A stretch of 14,345 nt of DNA from Stramenopiles sp. TOSAG23-6 (taxonomy: Eukaryota > Sar): the NCBI GenBank assembly GCA_900128565.1, contig LT636142.1, positions 1 to 14,345 on the forward strand, given 5' to 3'. The notes beneath the pieces are model-generated. The model made no database searches and had not been told where the DNA came from. It saw only the letters and a list, made by a program, of their open reading frames with translations. The translations under genes were made by a program, and so were the position numbers. Positions 7,061-14,345 of the stretch are shown here, in pieces. Every line of letters begins with the position of its first letter. The first letter of the stretch is position 1.

Positions 7061-9256
7061 CTAAATATATCCAGAGGTAACTCTTCGATCTTTATCGACT
7101 CCTTGAGCATCCTGCTCGCTAATAGTACCATCTTTTACTGCAGCTTCTGCTTCGGCAACACTAACACTCATTCGACTCACTCGTCTTGATCTTCCTTTAC
7201 TGGTATCCACTTCTGATGAAAGCATTATCACATCAATATTTGCTGCCTCTCTTGTAACTGAAGGACCGTCTTCTTTTTTCAACCCATCACCACTTTTCCC
7301 TTTACGATGGTAACATTTGAAGCAGAGAAAAAGTATAAGGGCTAACAATACTGCAGCACCACAAATAATTACAATATATATACCAAGGTTAATGCTTCCA
7401 TTATTTCCCGATGTTGGTGCTGGTGTAGGAGCTAGTGTAGGTGTTGGTGTTGGTGCTGGTGTAAGTGCTGGTGTTGGTGCTGGTGTTGGTGCTGGTGTTG
7501 GTGCCGGTGTAGGTATTATACACTCGACAAGTTGATGAATACTATTATCTAATGTTGTTTCTGTATTATAGATTGCTTTGCATTCTTGACATTGAACATG
7601 ATCTATACATGGTTTACAAATTGGTACAAGAATATCATAATAATTTTGCATACTACCATCGCTGTTACACCAATTGGACAGATCTTGTTTAAAGCGAATA
7701 CAACCTTGGAACATTTCAGTTGGAGTGTTGACATTCGATACATTCCAAGAATTGATTTTTCCATTGAATTTTGATGCGTCAAAAAACATTCTATCCATGT
7801 TGGTTACATTTCCAGTGTCCCAAATTAGGTCCTGATTGAACGCAGTACACCCTTCAAACATATGATTCATAGTAGTTACTTTTGATGTATTTGAAAATGT
7901 GATAACGCCATTGAATGATGTGGCTTGTCGGAACATAGACCCCATATTCAAAACTTCACTTGTATCGAAATTTACATTCTGATTGAAGGCAGTAGCCCCA
8001 CTAAGCATCCACTGCATAGTAGTTACCTTTGACGTATCGAAATTTACTTCCTGATTGAACTTCTTAGCATTATGAAACATACTTTCCATAGTAATTACCT
8101 TTGACGTATCGAAATTTACAACCTGATTGAATGATCTGGCTTGGTGGAACATATTCGCCATATTCAACACTTCACTTGTATCGAAATTTACATTCTGATT
8201 GAAGGCAGTAGACCCTTGAAACATATTTGCCATAGTAGTTACTTTTGATGTATCGAAATTTACTTCCTGATTGAAGTTAGTAGCCATGACAAACATATTT
8301 GCCATAGTAGTTACTTTTGATGTATTTGAAAATGTGATAACGCCATTGAATGATGGGCATTGTTGGAACATCGACGTCATATTCAAAACTTCACTTGTAT
8401 CGAAATTTACATTCTGATTGAAGGCACTAGCCAATGTAAACATATTTTCCATATTAGTTACCTTTGACGTGTCGAAATTTACTTCCTGATTGAAGTTAGT
8501 AGCCATAAGAAACATAGTGTTCATATCAGTTACCTTTGACGTATTTGAAAATGTGATAACGCCATTGAATGATGTGGCTTGAAAGAACATACCCGACATA
8601 TTCAAAACTTCACTTGTATCGAAATTTACTTCCTGATTGAAGTTAGTAGCCATAAAAAACATTTGTCTCATATTAGTTACTTTTGACGTATCGAAATTTA
8701 CTTCCTGATTGAAGTTCTTAGCATTAAAAAACATAGAGCTCATATCAATTACCTTTGATGTATTTGAAAATGTGATAACGCCATTGAATGATGTGGCTTG
8801 AAAGAACATAGACGTCATAATCAAAACTTCACTTGTATCGAAATTTACATTCTGATTGAAGGCACTAGCATCCCTAAACATGCTCCCCATGCTTGTGACA
8901 TTTCCAGTGTCCCAAATTAGTTCCCGATTGAACGCAGTACACCCTTGAAACATATTATTCATAAGAATTACTTTTGATGTATCCCAGTTCGTTATTTTTG
9001 GATTACAATCAGTAAGACTTGGATTAGACATTAGGGATGACATACTCATTATCTGAGATGTATCCCAGGTATTTGGTACTTCAGTACTTTTGTTTATTTC
9101 ACATTCTTCAATCAATCTCACCTGGAGTTCATTGAAATTTTCTGGGGTAAAAGTATTGGCAAACGTAAATGTTGAAAGGGGTAGTATGATTACAAGCACA
9201 TTGAAAATATTTGCACTTCTGACTCGGAGTGACCTCGGAAATACCTGCATAGCCAA
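7061..9256 (-). CDS. BspA-like (DUF285) repeat surface protein with Pro/Thr stalk and one transmembrane segment
   Basis: A 731-residue intronless type I membrane protein. A hydrophobic stretch (about 18-33, [15 protein letters not shown]) acts as signal peptide or signal anchor. Residues 63-527 hold about 19 repeats of 24-25 residues with the BspA/DUF285 pattern [20 protein letters not shown]. Residues 528-580 are Cys-rich (C530, C547, C550, C556, C559, C579). Residues 581-615 are a PTPAPT stalk. A membrane segment at about 624-647 ([20 protein letters not shown]) is followed by [10 protein letters not shown] and an 80-residue cytoplasmic tail with Arg/Ser stretches. DUF285 repeats form a right-handed solenoid thought to mediate surface binding; the ligand is unknown. 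The start at 9256 gives the signal sequence; an alternative Met at residue 3 is possible. It is divergent from the SAP gene and convergent with the 5828 gene. Confidence 0.9.
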   Translation of the reverse strand: MAMQVFPRSLRVRSANIFNVLVIILPLSTFTFANTFTPENFNELQVRLIEECEINKSTEVPNTWDTSQIMSMSSLMSNPSLTDCNPKITNWDTSKVILMNNMFQGCTAFNRELIWDTGNVTSMGSMFRDASAFNQNVNFDTSEVLIMTSMFFQATSFNGVITFSNTSKVIDMSSMFFNAKNFNQEVNFDTSKVTNMRQMFFMATNFNQEVNFDTSEVLNMSGMFFQATSFNGVITFSNTSKVTDMNTMFLMATNFNQEVNFDTSKVTNMENMFTLASAFNQNVNFDTSEVLNMTSMFQQCPSFNGVITFSNTSKVTTMANMFVMATNFNQEVNFDTSKVTTMANMFQGSTAFNQNVNFDTSEVLNMANMFHQARSFNQVVNFDTSKVITMESMFHNAKKFNQEVNFDTSKVTTMQWMLSGATAFNQNVNFDTSEVLNMGSMFRQATSFNGVITFSNTSKVTTMNHMFEGCTAFNQDLIWDTGNVTNMDRMFFDASKFNGKINSWNVSNVNTPTEMFQGCIRFKQDLSNWCNSDGSMQNYYDILVPICKPCIDHVQCQECKAIYNTETTLDNSIHQLVECIIPTPAPTPAPTPAPTPALTPAPTPTPTLAPTPAPTSGNNGSINLGIYIVIICGAAVLLALILFLCFKCYHRKGKSGDGLKKEDGPSVTREAANIDVIMLSSEVDTSKGRSRRVSRMSVSVAEAEAAVKDGTISEQDAQGVDKDRRVTSGYI
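7412..7516. repeat. Pro/Thr/Ala stalk-coding microsatellite
   Basis: Repeats of GGTGCTGGTGTT and variants on the plus strand encode [13 protein letters not shown] on the minus strand. This is a typical rigid, probably O-glycosylated spacer lifting the repeat domain from the membrane. Confidence 0.85.
7676..9070. repeat. BspA repeat array with a three-unit higher-order period
   Basis: About 19 units of 72-75 bp. From residue 138 on, they fall into triplets: NFDTSEVL...SFNGVIT, then FSNTSKV...NFNQEV, then NFDTSKV...FNQ. This triplet of about 73 residues (about 219 bp) occurs roughly five times, with a variant in the fourth. The pair GCTAFN-x2-L-IWDTGNVT brackets the array at both ends. The nucleotide copies are very similar, indicating recent segmental duplication or gene conversion. 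Confidence 0.8.
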
Positions 9257-9529
9257 ATGAGTTGGATTGAAATTCTTTGTAATACTCTAGCTAGTACGGT
9301 ATTTTATTGTATTTTATTATCGGATGTTATCAAGGAGCCAGTATTTCTACATGTAGTAAGCCATAAGTCTTACCAGTGTAAACAAAATTTCATGAAAAAA
9401 CATCGCTCCTGTCGACAATTTTCAATTTAAATTTGACATTTTTTTTGAAATATTTGAATGGTGTTTTCTCCTCTTCTGTCTATTTTTTTTTGAAACCAAA
9501 AGTGGAATTACCACAAAGTCACTTCAATC
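9257..9529. promoter_or_regulatory. Divergent promoter region between BspA-like and SAP genes
   Basis: 273 bases between head-to-head start codons, AT-rich, with poly-T tracts at about 9440-9449 and 9483-9491. The segment TTTTTTTTGAAATATTTGAATGG at 9440-9462 resembles the introner 3' module but has no core or ATACAT. No gene seen. A shared promoter role is inferred. Confidence 0.4.
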
Positions 9530-11281
9530 ATGCGAGAATACGATGCCATGGACTATTACATGGGACGTACTAACTTCGAAAAAGAACAAGAACTGCATAA
9601 AAGTCCGGAAAGTTTCCATTTTTTCGCTGCCATCACTCGTTGCATGGCAGCCTGTCGTTATCAAGAAGACGAATATTTCAGTAGAGCGAAAGAAGTTTAC
9701 GAATTCATCAAAAATCAAAGAACGAAAAAACAATATCACGAGATTAACAAAAGAGAAACTTCAGAAATGAACGTCTTCACTCTCAAATCGTTACTCAAAA
9801 AGCACAGACTTCCAAGAGACGGTAAAAAAAAAGATTTTGTTCAACGTCTGGTTGACCATAATTCTGCCGAATTAGGAATACTTAGTGAAGATGACACACG
9901 CGCAGAATTACAGCGACTTCTTGATGCGCTCAAACCCCACGAGGAATATTTCGAAGAGATGTTTCGCAAATTTAATGCTGGAATCATGCCATGGGCAGCC
10001 TATGATTGTCTCGACGATCAGTTTTTTACCTCTATACACACAGAGTGTGTGGCTTTGTGTATTCTCAATGGCAAACATTTTTTTGATCGCGCTGAAGACG
10101 AATATGCTTGGTCTGTCTACCCGAAAATATTCAAAATCTTAGCATCGCGTCGACATACCGGAGGCTATAAGAATCATCCTGATCGAGCCTTCAAACGCCT
10201 TCTAGCGACTACAATTTCGCTCGATGCTATCGACTTTTGGCGTAATGGAAAAAACGGAGATGCTGAAGACCTGACGATGAAAGTCACAAAGGCATTGTCA
10301 AGTTGCTGGCAGTACTGCCTGAAATATTCAGACGAAGAACTAAAACTCGCCAGTGAGGATGCGGCTGCCAAAGTACCAAAAGATGACTCTAGTGAGGATG
10401 CTGTTGTCAAAGATCCAAAAGATGACTCTATTGAGAATGCAGCTATCAAAGTTCCAAAAGATAACTCTAGTGAGGATGCGGATGTCTTTGTAAACATCCC
10501 ACTAACTCGAGCATTATTGATGAAGCACCTCAAAGAGATGGCAGGTAGGTGGAACAAGAAGATCGAGGATCTAATTGCTTTGAATACAGACGAAGACTTA
10601 GACAACAACTGGACATCAAAAGACGTGGAAAAATTTGCTTTGAAATTTGAGAAAGTTAAAACGGCGAAAAAGAAGGGAAAAGAGAACAAGCGATCCAACT
10701 CAGGTGGAGTAGAGAATATCAAGAAAAAGAAAAAGAGCAATAATAATGCACTCATCGATGAAATTAATGCTGTACCTCTTCCGATTGACTGTCCAGTCTT
10801 TGATAACTGTGATATTATCAGAAAGAAAATCAATGATTTTTTCACGATTGATGGAGTAACAAAAGCGGCGTTTTTGCGAGCGACTGAGTGTAGTAGTTCC
10901 ACTCTAAAACGGTTCCTTGCACAGGATGGTAAGGGCCGAGGAGGAAACAAGAAGATTTATGCACGTGCCTATCGGTTCTTTGAGCAAAAACGCATCCTCG
11001 ATGGCGATGAAAAGAGTCGTGCACGTATTGAAGCCGAACGAGTTTTTTCAAAAGATGGTGGATATCCTTTAATTGACAATGAAGTCAAACTTCTTACTGT
11101 ACGTGGTTTAGACACATATATTCCGAATTGCCAATTTGACATTGACTGGCGTCAATCACGTGAGTTAAAGACAAAAGAGGACGGTTTTTATGATAAACAT
11201 GCCTTTCATCCATACACGCCTTATGTAGATGGCTATACTACATATGTAAATTCAGTGGGAGATGTAAAGCGCACTTGGTAA
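9530..11281 (+). CDS. SAP-domain protein with DUF7726-like C-terminal region
   Basis: A 583-residue intronless protein. Residues about 79-110 (EMNVFTLKSLLKKHRLPRDG and onward to FVQRLVDHNS) fit a SAP motif, a helix-turn-helix of about 35 residues that binds AT-rich DNA. Residues 275-319 are a three-fold 13-residue repeat. Lys-rich stretches at 377-389 and 398-402 are likely nuclear signals. Residues about 418-488 (DCPVFDNCDIIRKKINDFF, then FLRATECSSSTLKRFLAQDG and YARAYRFFEQKR) resemble the DUF7726 domain known mainly from fungi, which looks like a helix-turn-helix. Residues 160-265 are helical with no recognised domain. A nuclear, DNA-associated role is inferred from the two domains. The start at 9530 (ATGCGAGAATACG) is the first ATG in frame. 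The DUF assignment is from memory and moderate. Confidence 0.8.
   Translation: MREYDAMDYYMGRTNFEKEQELHKSPESFHFFAAITRCMAACRYQEDEYFSRAKEVYEFIKNQRTKKQYHEINKRETSEMNVFTLKSLLKKHRLPRDGKKKDFVQRLVDHNSAELGILSEDDTRAELQRLLDALKPHEEYFEEMFRKFNAGIMPWAAYDCLDDQFFTSIHTECVALCILNGKHFFDRAEDEYAWSVYPKIFKILASRRHTGGYKNHPDRAFKRLLATTISLDAIDFWRNGKNGDAEDLTMKVTKALSSCWQYCLKYSDEELKLASEDAAAKVPKDDSSEDAVVKDPKDDSIENAAIKVPKDNSSEDADVFVNIPLTRALLMKHLKEMAGRWNKKIEDLIALNTDEDLDNNWTSKDVEKFALKFEKVKTAKKKGKENKRSNSGGVENIKKKKKSNNNALIDEINAVPLPIDCPVFDNCDIIRKKINDFFTIDGVTKAAFLRATECSSSTLKRFLAQDGKGRGGNKKIYARAYRFFEQKRILDGDEKSRARIEAERVFSKDGGYPLIDNEVKLLTVRGLDTYIPNCQFDIDWRQSRELKTKEDGFYDKHAFHPYTPYVDGYTTYVNSVGDVKRTW
10352..10486. repeat. 39-bp coding tandem repeat in the SAP gene
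   Basis: SEDAAAKVPKDDS, SEDAVVKDPKDDS, IENAAIKVPKDNS, then a partial SEDADV: 3.4 units of 13 acidic residues. It is a likely flexible linker between the helical middle region and the nuclear signal region, with the period a multiple of three. Confidence 0.85.
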
Positions 11282-11551
11282 AGATGAGTAAAAGTAGGTC
11301 GATTAAATTAAATATAACAATAAATTTATAAATACAATAAACGAAATCCTGTTTCCTTTCCTGCAATAGCTAACAGCTCCTACGGTATATACTATAGTAT
11401 TCGTATTGTACCATAAGGTAACAAAAAGATCCTATCAGACCGTGGCCAACGCCAAGTAAGTCCCGACGACTCCGATATTTGTGGCCTGATCGATTACATT
11501 AGCATACTTCTTTCAAAGAATAATTAAATTCGCAAACACACTATCACTAGT
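11282..11551. other. Intergenic region between SAP and monooxygenase-like genes
   Basis: Starts with AT-rich 3' UTR sequence containing AATAAA at about 11319 and 11336. It continues with less AT-rich DNA bearing the perfect 12-bp palindrome ATACTATAGTAT (11389-11400), probably part of the next gene's promoter. No ORF or RNA gene recognised. Confidence 0.45.
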
Positions 11552-12829
11552 ATGACTTTGATAACACCAGAAGCTGTTGAAGAAGCCGAAGACTTAATCG
11601 ACGATGGAATGTTTCAAGAAGCAGCATTGCTTGTTGAGACAGCTATTGCATCTTTAGGAGATCTTGAGATGCTTTCACGTGCTGCATGTGCGCGTGGTCA
11701 GGCATTTCTTGGACCTCTTGTGCGCAAGATCATCGACCCTACACAGGAAAATCCACACCAGGATATGTTCAAAGAACCATGGAAAATGTTTCATCTAGCT
11801 CTCAAACTTGATCCGGATAATGAACTTGCCGCTTCGAACATCAGGAATATGTCTGGTGTGATGGGAGAAGGTCCAGACGCAGAAATTGAGCCGAACCATT
11901 CTGAGACATTCGACGTAATCATTGTTGGTGCTGGTGCATCAGGCGTTGGTGTAGCGCTGTCTTTGACAAAAATATTTGGTCTAGACCCTACACGGGTTTT
12001 GCTTGTCGAACGAGGCAAAGCAGTTGGTGAAACATTTCGTCGTTGGCCTAAAGAAATGCGTTTTATTTCACCCTCTTTCAATCAACAAGGTTGGACCTCA
12101 TCCTTTGACCTAAATTCTGTGGCTTACGGGACATCGCCTGCCTACACACTTGGCGCTGAGCACCCGACTGGTATCCAGTATGCACGTTACCTATCAGCTC
12201 TTGCGGATGAAGCTAATTTAAATATGAGAACTCTGACTGAGGTCACTGCAGTCAGACCATTTGCTGATGGTGTATGTTTTATATGAATTTCTAATTTAAT
12301 TTTTTTTTTTGATTTTTTTTCATACGAAATTTCGTACCTAACAAATTTTTTTTTTATAGAAAATTTTTGAAATATTTTTTCACAATATGGAATGGTTTTG
12401 AGGTTGATGTTACCGCAGCAAAAGGAGCTTTGGGATTACCCGAAACACTTCGTAGTCGATATGTAATATGGGCGGCAGGTGAATTTCAATATCCTACGTC
12501 TAGTATTCCATGTTTGTTCCAATGATACATTTCAAATATTTTTTTTTTTTTGGTTTTTTTTCATACGAAATTCTGTACCTAACAAAATTTTTTTAAATTT
12601 TTTTTTTACCGAAAAAAAAAAAAAAATATTTTTTCACAATACATTATTTCCTGGATCTGACTTATGTCTTCACAACTCTTCAGTACGTAGTTGGACACAA
12701 CTCCCTGGAAATGACTTTGTAATTATTGGCGGTTTTGAGAGTGGAATGGACGCTGCATCTAATCTTGCACTGAATGGAAAGCGGTGCACTGTTGTGTCTT
12801 CAACGCCTCATTGGAATGTTCAGGACGAT
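11552..12829 (+). CDS. FAD/NAD(P)-dependent monooxygenase-like oxidoreductase, at least three exons
   Basis: Exons are 11552-12271, about 12388-12511 and 12645-12829. Residues 1-105 are helical, with a TPR-like unit (PWKMFHLALKLDPDNELA). An FAD-binding Rossmann motif follows, DVIIVGAGASGVGVA, with G126, G128 and G131, and then VLLVERG at the second strand end. Exon 2 reads GFEVDVTAAKG and then YVIWAAGEFQYP. Exon 3 reads FPGSDLCLHNSSVRSWTQL, then the NAD(P)-binding VIIGGFESGMDAASNLA and CTVVSSTPHWNVQDDE. This order matches bacterial and algal flavoprotein oxidoreductases of the Pyr_redox_3 / FMO-like group. Join 2/3 at the element ends is exactly in frame (SIP-LFPGSD). Join 1/2 is not in frame at the element end: GG+A12387 or GGT+T12388 would fix it. 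The C-terminal third of the family is not recognised downstream. Substrate unknown. Confidence 0.75.
12272..12388 (+). repeat. Introner-like intron (gene 7, intron 1), shortened 3' end
   Basis: Donor GGT|GTATGTTTTAT, core at 12320-12342 (CATACGAAATTTCGTAC, CTAAC), end GAAATATTTTTTCACAATAT|GG. The usual ACAT end lacks two bases. The boundary that restores the GFEVDV frame is within 12386-12388. Using the first AG (TTTTGAG, 12399-12402) also keeps frame but loses the NGFE part. Confidence 0.6.
12511..12644 (+). repeat. Introner-like intron (gene 7, intron 2)
   Basis: Begins ATGTTTGTTCC at 12510 and ends CACAATACA|T (12643/12644), with the core at 12561-12583. The join CCA|TTA is in frame and yields YPTSSIP-LFPGSDLC, matching the expected family order. 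The first downstream AG (TTCAG) is in frame too but would delete the FPGSDLCLHNSS segment, which I take to be conserved. Confidence 0.65.
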
Positions 12830-13028
12830 GAACGTTTTCATTTCGATTTTTTTTTTTTGAAATTTTTTTTTTTTTGAAATTTTTTTTTTCGTACGAAATT
12901 TTTTACCTAAAAATTTTTTTTTGATTTTTTTTTTTTTTTCAATTTTTTTCCAAAATTTTTTTTCGTACGAAATTTTTTACCTAACAATTTTTTTTTTTTT
13001 TTTTTGAAATATTTTTCCAAAATACATA
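12829..13028 (+). repeat. Double-core introner-like intron (after exon 3 of gene 7)
   Basis: Starts AT|GAACGTTTTC at 12829, a variant of TGTACGTTTT that lacks the GT at the usual place. It contains cores at 12889-12912 and 12963-12985, separated by GATTTTTT and CAATTTTTTTCC tracts, and ends CCAAAATACATAT. The next exon (GGGCTGTCTCC) is in frame only if the end lies two bases beyond ATACAT (GAT|GGG), or if the CAAG acceptor at about 13045 is used with donor GTTTTC. Confidence 0.5.
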
Positions 13029-14229
13029 TGGGCTGTCTCCGACACAAGTCATTCAAGAATTCGGTCTAGTTGAACACAACTCAAATTCAACTGTTGCGAA
13101 ACCCAACATAACTACGGCTATCGATTTGTCTTTTAAAAATGATACAAATGATGATAGTATTCAAAATAATGGCGATGCAGAAACAATTCCTCAAGATGAT
13201 GATTTTGAATCAGAAGGACAATTGTACTCTGTTGTTGAAAATGCTGAAAAAAATAATCCAAAATTATCTAAAAAGAAAGAATTTTGTGGTAGGAAATTGC
13301 CTATACATCGAGCAAATAAAGAAAAACTACTCATGGAAAAAGAACGAAAGTTACGTGAAGAATGTGTGTTTTCATCATTTATTTTTTTTCATCATTTTTT
13401 TTTTTGAGAATTTTTTTTTTTGAGAATTTTTTTTTTTTTGAAAATTTTTTTTGAAAATTTTTCATGTGTTTTTGTGGTACATTTGGTACTTGACTAAAAA
13501 AAAATTATATATATATATATTTTTTTTTTGTACGTCGCTAGACACAAAATTTACGTTAAATGTTTTTTTTTTTAAAGAATGCTTCTCACTTATGAAAAAA
13601 ACAAACTGTTATTGAATAGTCTCACAAAACTAACCCTAACCCTAACCAGACTATTTTCACAAAAATCAGGTACATTCCGCCCAAAAATTAATAAAACATA
13701 TCAATCAAAAAGAGCAAAAATGGAAAAATCCTTAACTCAATCTGAAAAATTTTCACAAATGTCAGCGTTACATACAAAAACAATGCATGTTTTATTATTA
13801 TTTTTTTTTCCGGTAAAAAAAAAATCAATTTTTTTTTTTGATAAAAATTTTGTACCTAACAAATTTTTTTTTTTTTTTTTTTCAAATATTTTTCCAAAAT
13901 ACAGGCAAAGACGGCTTCAATTAAAGGAAGCTCATCAGAAGAAGATAGAAGAAGAATGTTCTTTTCATCCTCAAATTAATACATATAAAAAATCCAAGAG
14001 ATATAAACAAAGCACAAAAAATACTATAACTATTGAAAATATTGAAAATAAGGAAAACCAAAAAAAAAAAAATCCAAAAAATCCAAAATTTCAAAAAAGT
14101 ACAACAAAAACACGAAAAATAGTCAATAGATTGTACGCTGAAGCGGACAGTCGTGCAGTCAAACGACGTAAAGCAAAACAACAACTAGAAGATCAACAGT
14201 TACATTCATTTCCATATAAGCCAAATATT
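13027..14229 (+). CDS. Charged coiled protein with FxPxIN motifs; 3' partial, possibly fused to the monooxygenase gene
   Basis: Three open exons: about 13027-13362, 13579-13783 and 13904-14229, continuing past the window. Exon 1 starts YGLSPTQVIQEFGLVEHN without an upstream ATG. It becomes acidic (DDDFESEGQ) and then basic (KKKEFCGRKLPIHRANKE). Exon 2 carries FRPKINKTYQSKRAK and a TLTLTR run encoded by CCCTAA repeats. Exon 3 carries RQRRLQLKEAHQKKIEEE, CSFHPQIN, VNRLYAEADSRAVKRRKA and FPYKPNI. Repeated CxFxPxIN-type motifs separated by basic helices occur in several algal and oomycete proteins, some linked to cilia or microtubules; that link is weak here. Joins at element ends are in frame (REE-MLLTY; KT-R-QRRLQ). 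LSPTQ could be the LSPYT motif of the oxidoreductase, which would make this its continuation. A separate gene with an unseen first exon is the alternative. Confidence 0.5.
13363..13578 (+). repeat. Diverged introner-like intron (gene 8)
   Basis: Starts TGTGTGTTTTC at 13363. It consists of repeated GAGAATTTTTTTTTTT blocks, an (AT)n run (about 13507-13520) and a degraded core (TACGTCGCTAGACACAAAATTTACG, in parts between 13531 and 13556) before TTTAAAGA|ATG. The join GAA|ATG is in frame. It is the least conserved copy in the window. Confidence 0.45.
13634..13647. repeat. Telomere-like CCCTAA repeat inside an exon
   Basis: Two perfect CCCTAA units with partial flanks, read in frame as LTLTLTR in exon 2 of the charged protein. 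Here the plus (C-rich) strand codes, the opposite strand relation to gene 1, giving Leu-Thr instead of Pro-Asn. Confidence 0.8.
13784..13904 (+). repeat. Introner-like intron with CAG end (gene 8)
   Basis: Starts ATGCATGTTTTA (13783 onward) and ends CCAAAATACAG|G (AG at 13903-13904), with the core at 13840-13860. It can be read as a GC-AG intron (AT|GCATGT ... CAG|G), giving ATG, or cut one base earlier, giving AGG; both are in frame. It is 120 nt long with no in-frame stop, so retention would add 40 residues. Confidence 0.65.
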
Positions 14230-14345
14230 GTACGTTTTTTAATACATTTTTTTTTTTTGAAAATTTGATTTTTTTTTTCGTAGTAAATTTCGTACCTAAC
14301 AAAAAAAAAAAAAAAAAAAAAAATTTAAATATTTTTTCACAATTT
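14230..14345 (+). repeat. Introner-like intron cut by the window end (gene 8)
   Basis: Donor ATT|GTACGTTTTTT at 14230, core at 14278-14300 (GTAGTAAATTTCGTAC, CTAAC). The typical end ATATTTTTTCACAAT is reached at the last bases. The next exon lies outside the window. Confidence 0.65.

Noticed and set aside
7317-7535. Val/Gly-rich plus-strand ORF opposite the Pro/Thr stalk
   Set aside because: It is the complement of the PTPAPT microsatellite and part of the membrane segment. It is a shadow of the minus-strand gene.
10174-10950. 258-codon open frame antisense to the SAP gene
   Set aside because: It lies wholly opposite a well-supported coding frame with recognisable domains. Its Ser/Phe-rich sequence is the mirror of Lys/Glu-rich codons. 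No independent evidence for a gene.
300-14345. Ciliate-like internal eliminated sequences instead of introns
   Set aside because: The short terminal inverted repeats and AT-rich interiors recall them. However, the GTATG/GTACG donors, the CTAAC next to the core, strict sense orientation, and two copies with real AG ends fit introns better. Stop codons are standard. DNA-level excision cannot be ruled out without RNA and DNA data.

Overview
This is nuclear eukaryotic DNA, very AT-rich and full of A/T homopolymers. It carries a clear cytosolic ribosomal protein gene (RPS26), multi-exon genes, and a large BspA/DUF285-type surface protein with a Pro/Thr stalk and one membrane segment. Stop codons are used as in the standard code. 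DUF285 surface proteins and introner-type introns occur together in algae of the stramenopile and related lineages, so an alga of that kind is my best guess. Species and even phylum are not fixed by the sequence. Scattered N calls and long homopolymers suggest a draft assembly in which single-base indels are possible.

Layout. (1) 92-2575, minus strand: an unrecognised six-exon gene of about 600 codons. (2) 2919-4499, plus strand: a five-exon gene for a secreted protein whose layout resembles the non-catalytic N-terminal region of some C1-type cysteine proteases; genes 1 and 2 are head to head. (3) 4913-5254: intronless RPS26. (4) 5828-6979: intronless unknown protein, possibly calycin-like. 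(5) 7061-9256, minus: the BspA-like membrane protein, convergent with gene 4. (6) 9530-11281: SAP-domain protein with a C-terminal DUF7726-like region, divergent from gene 5. (7) 11552 onward: an FAD/NAD(P)-binding monooxygenase-like gene broken into exons. (8) 13027 to the right edge: exons of a charged coiled protein with FHPQIN/FRPKIN/FPYKPNI motifs, either fused to gene 7 or a separate gene.

The most striking feature is a family of about 20 related short elements (roughly 95-220 nt as introns). They interrupt genes 1, 2, 7 and 8 and always lie in the transcriptional sense of the host gene. A typical copy starts TGTAYG plus a T-rich tract. It then has a palindromic core (GTACGAAATTTCGTAC or a variant) followed directly by CTAAC, an A/T tract, and a conserved end GAAATATTTTTCC plus AAATACAT. 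These look like introner-like elements, introns that spread as mobile repeats. Their 5' ends are good GT donors (GTATG/GTACG), but most copies end in ATACAT instead of AG. In most cases, joining exactly at the element ends restores the reading frame and recognisable protein motifs. One copy ends in a true AG and one in CAG. The central genes 3-6 have none in their coding sequence.

A second recurring signal is (TTAGGG)n / (CCCTAA)n, telomere-like, found at four places. Three of these are inside predicted coding exons, where they are translated as PNPN or TLTL.
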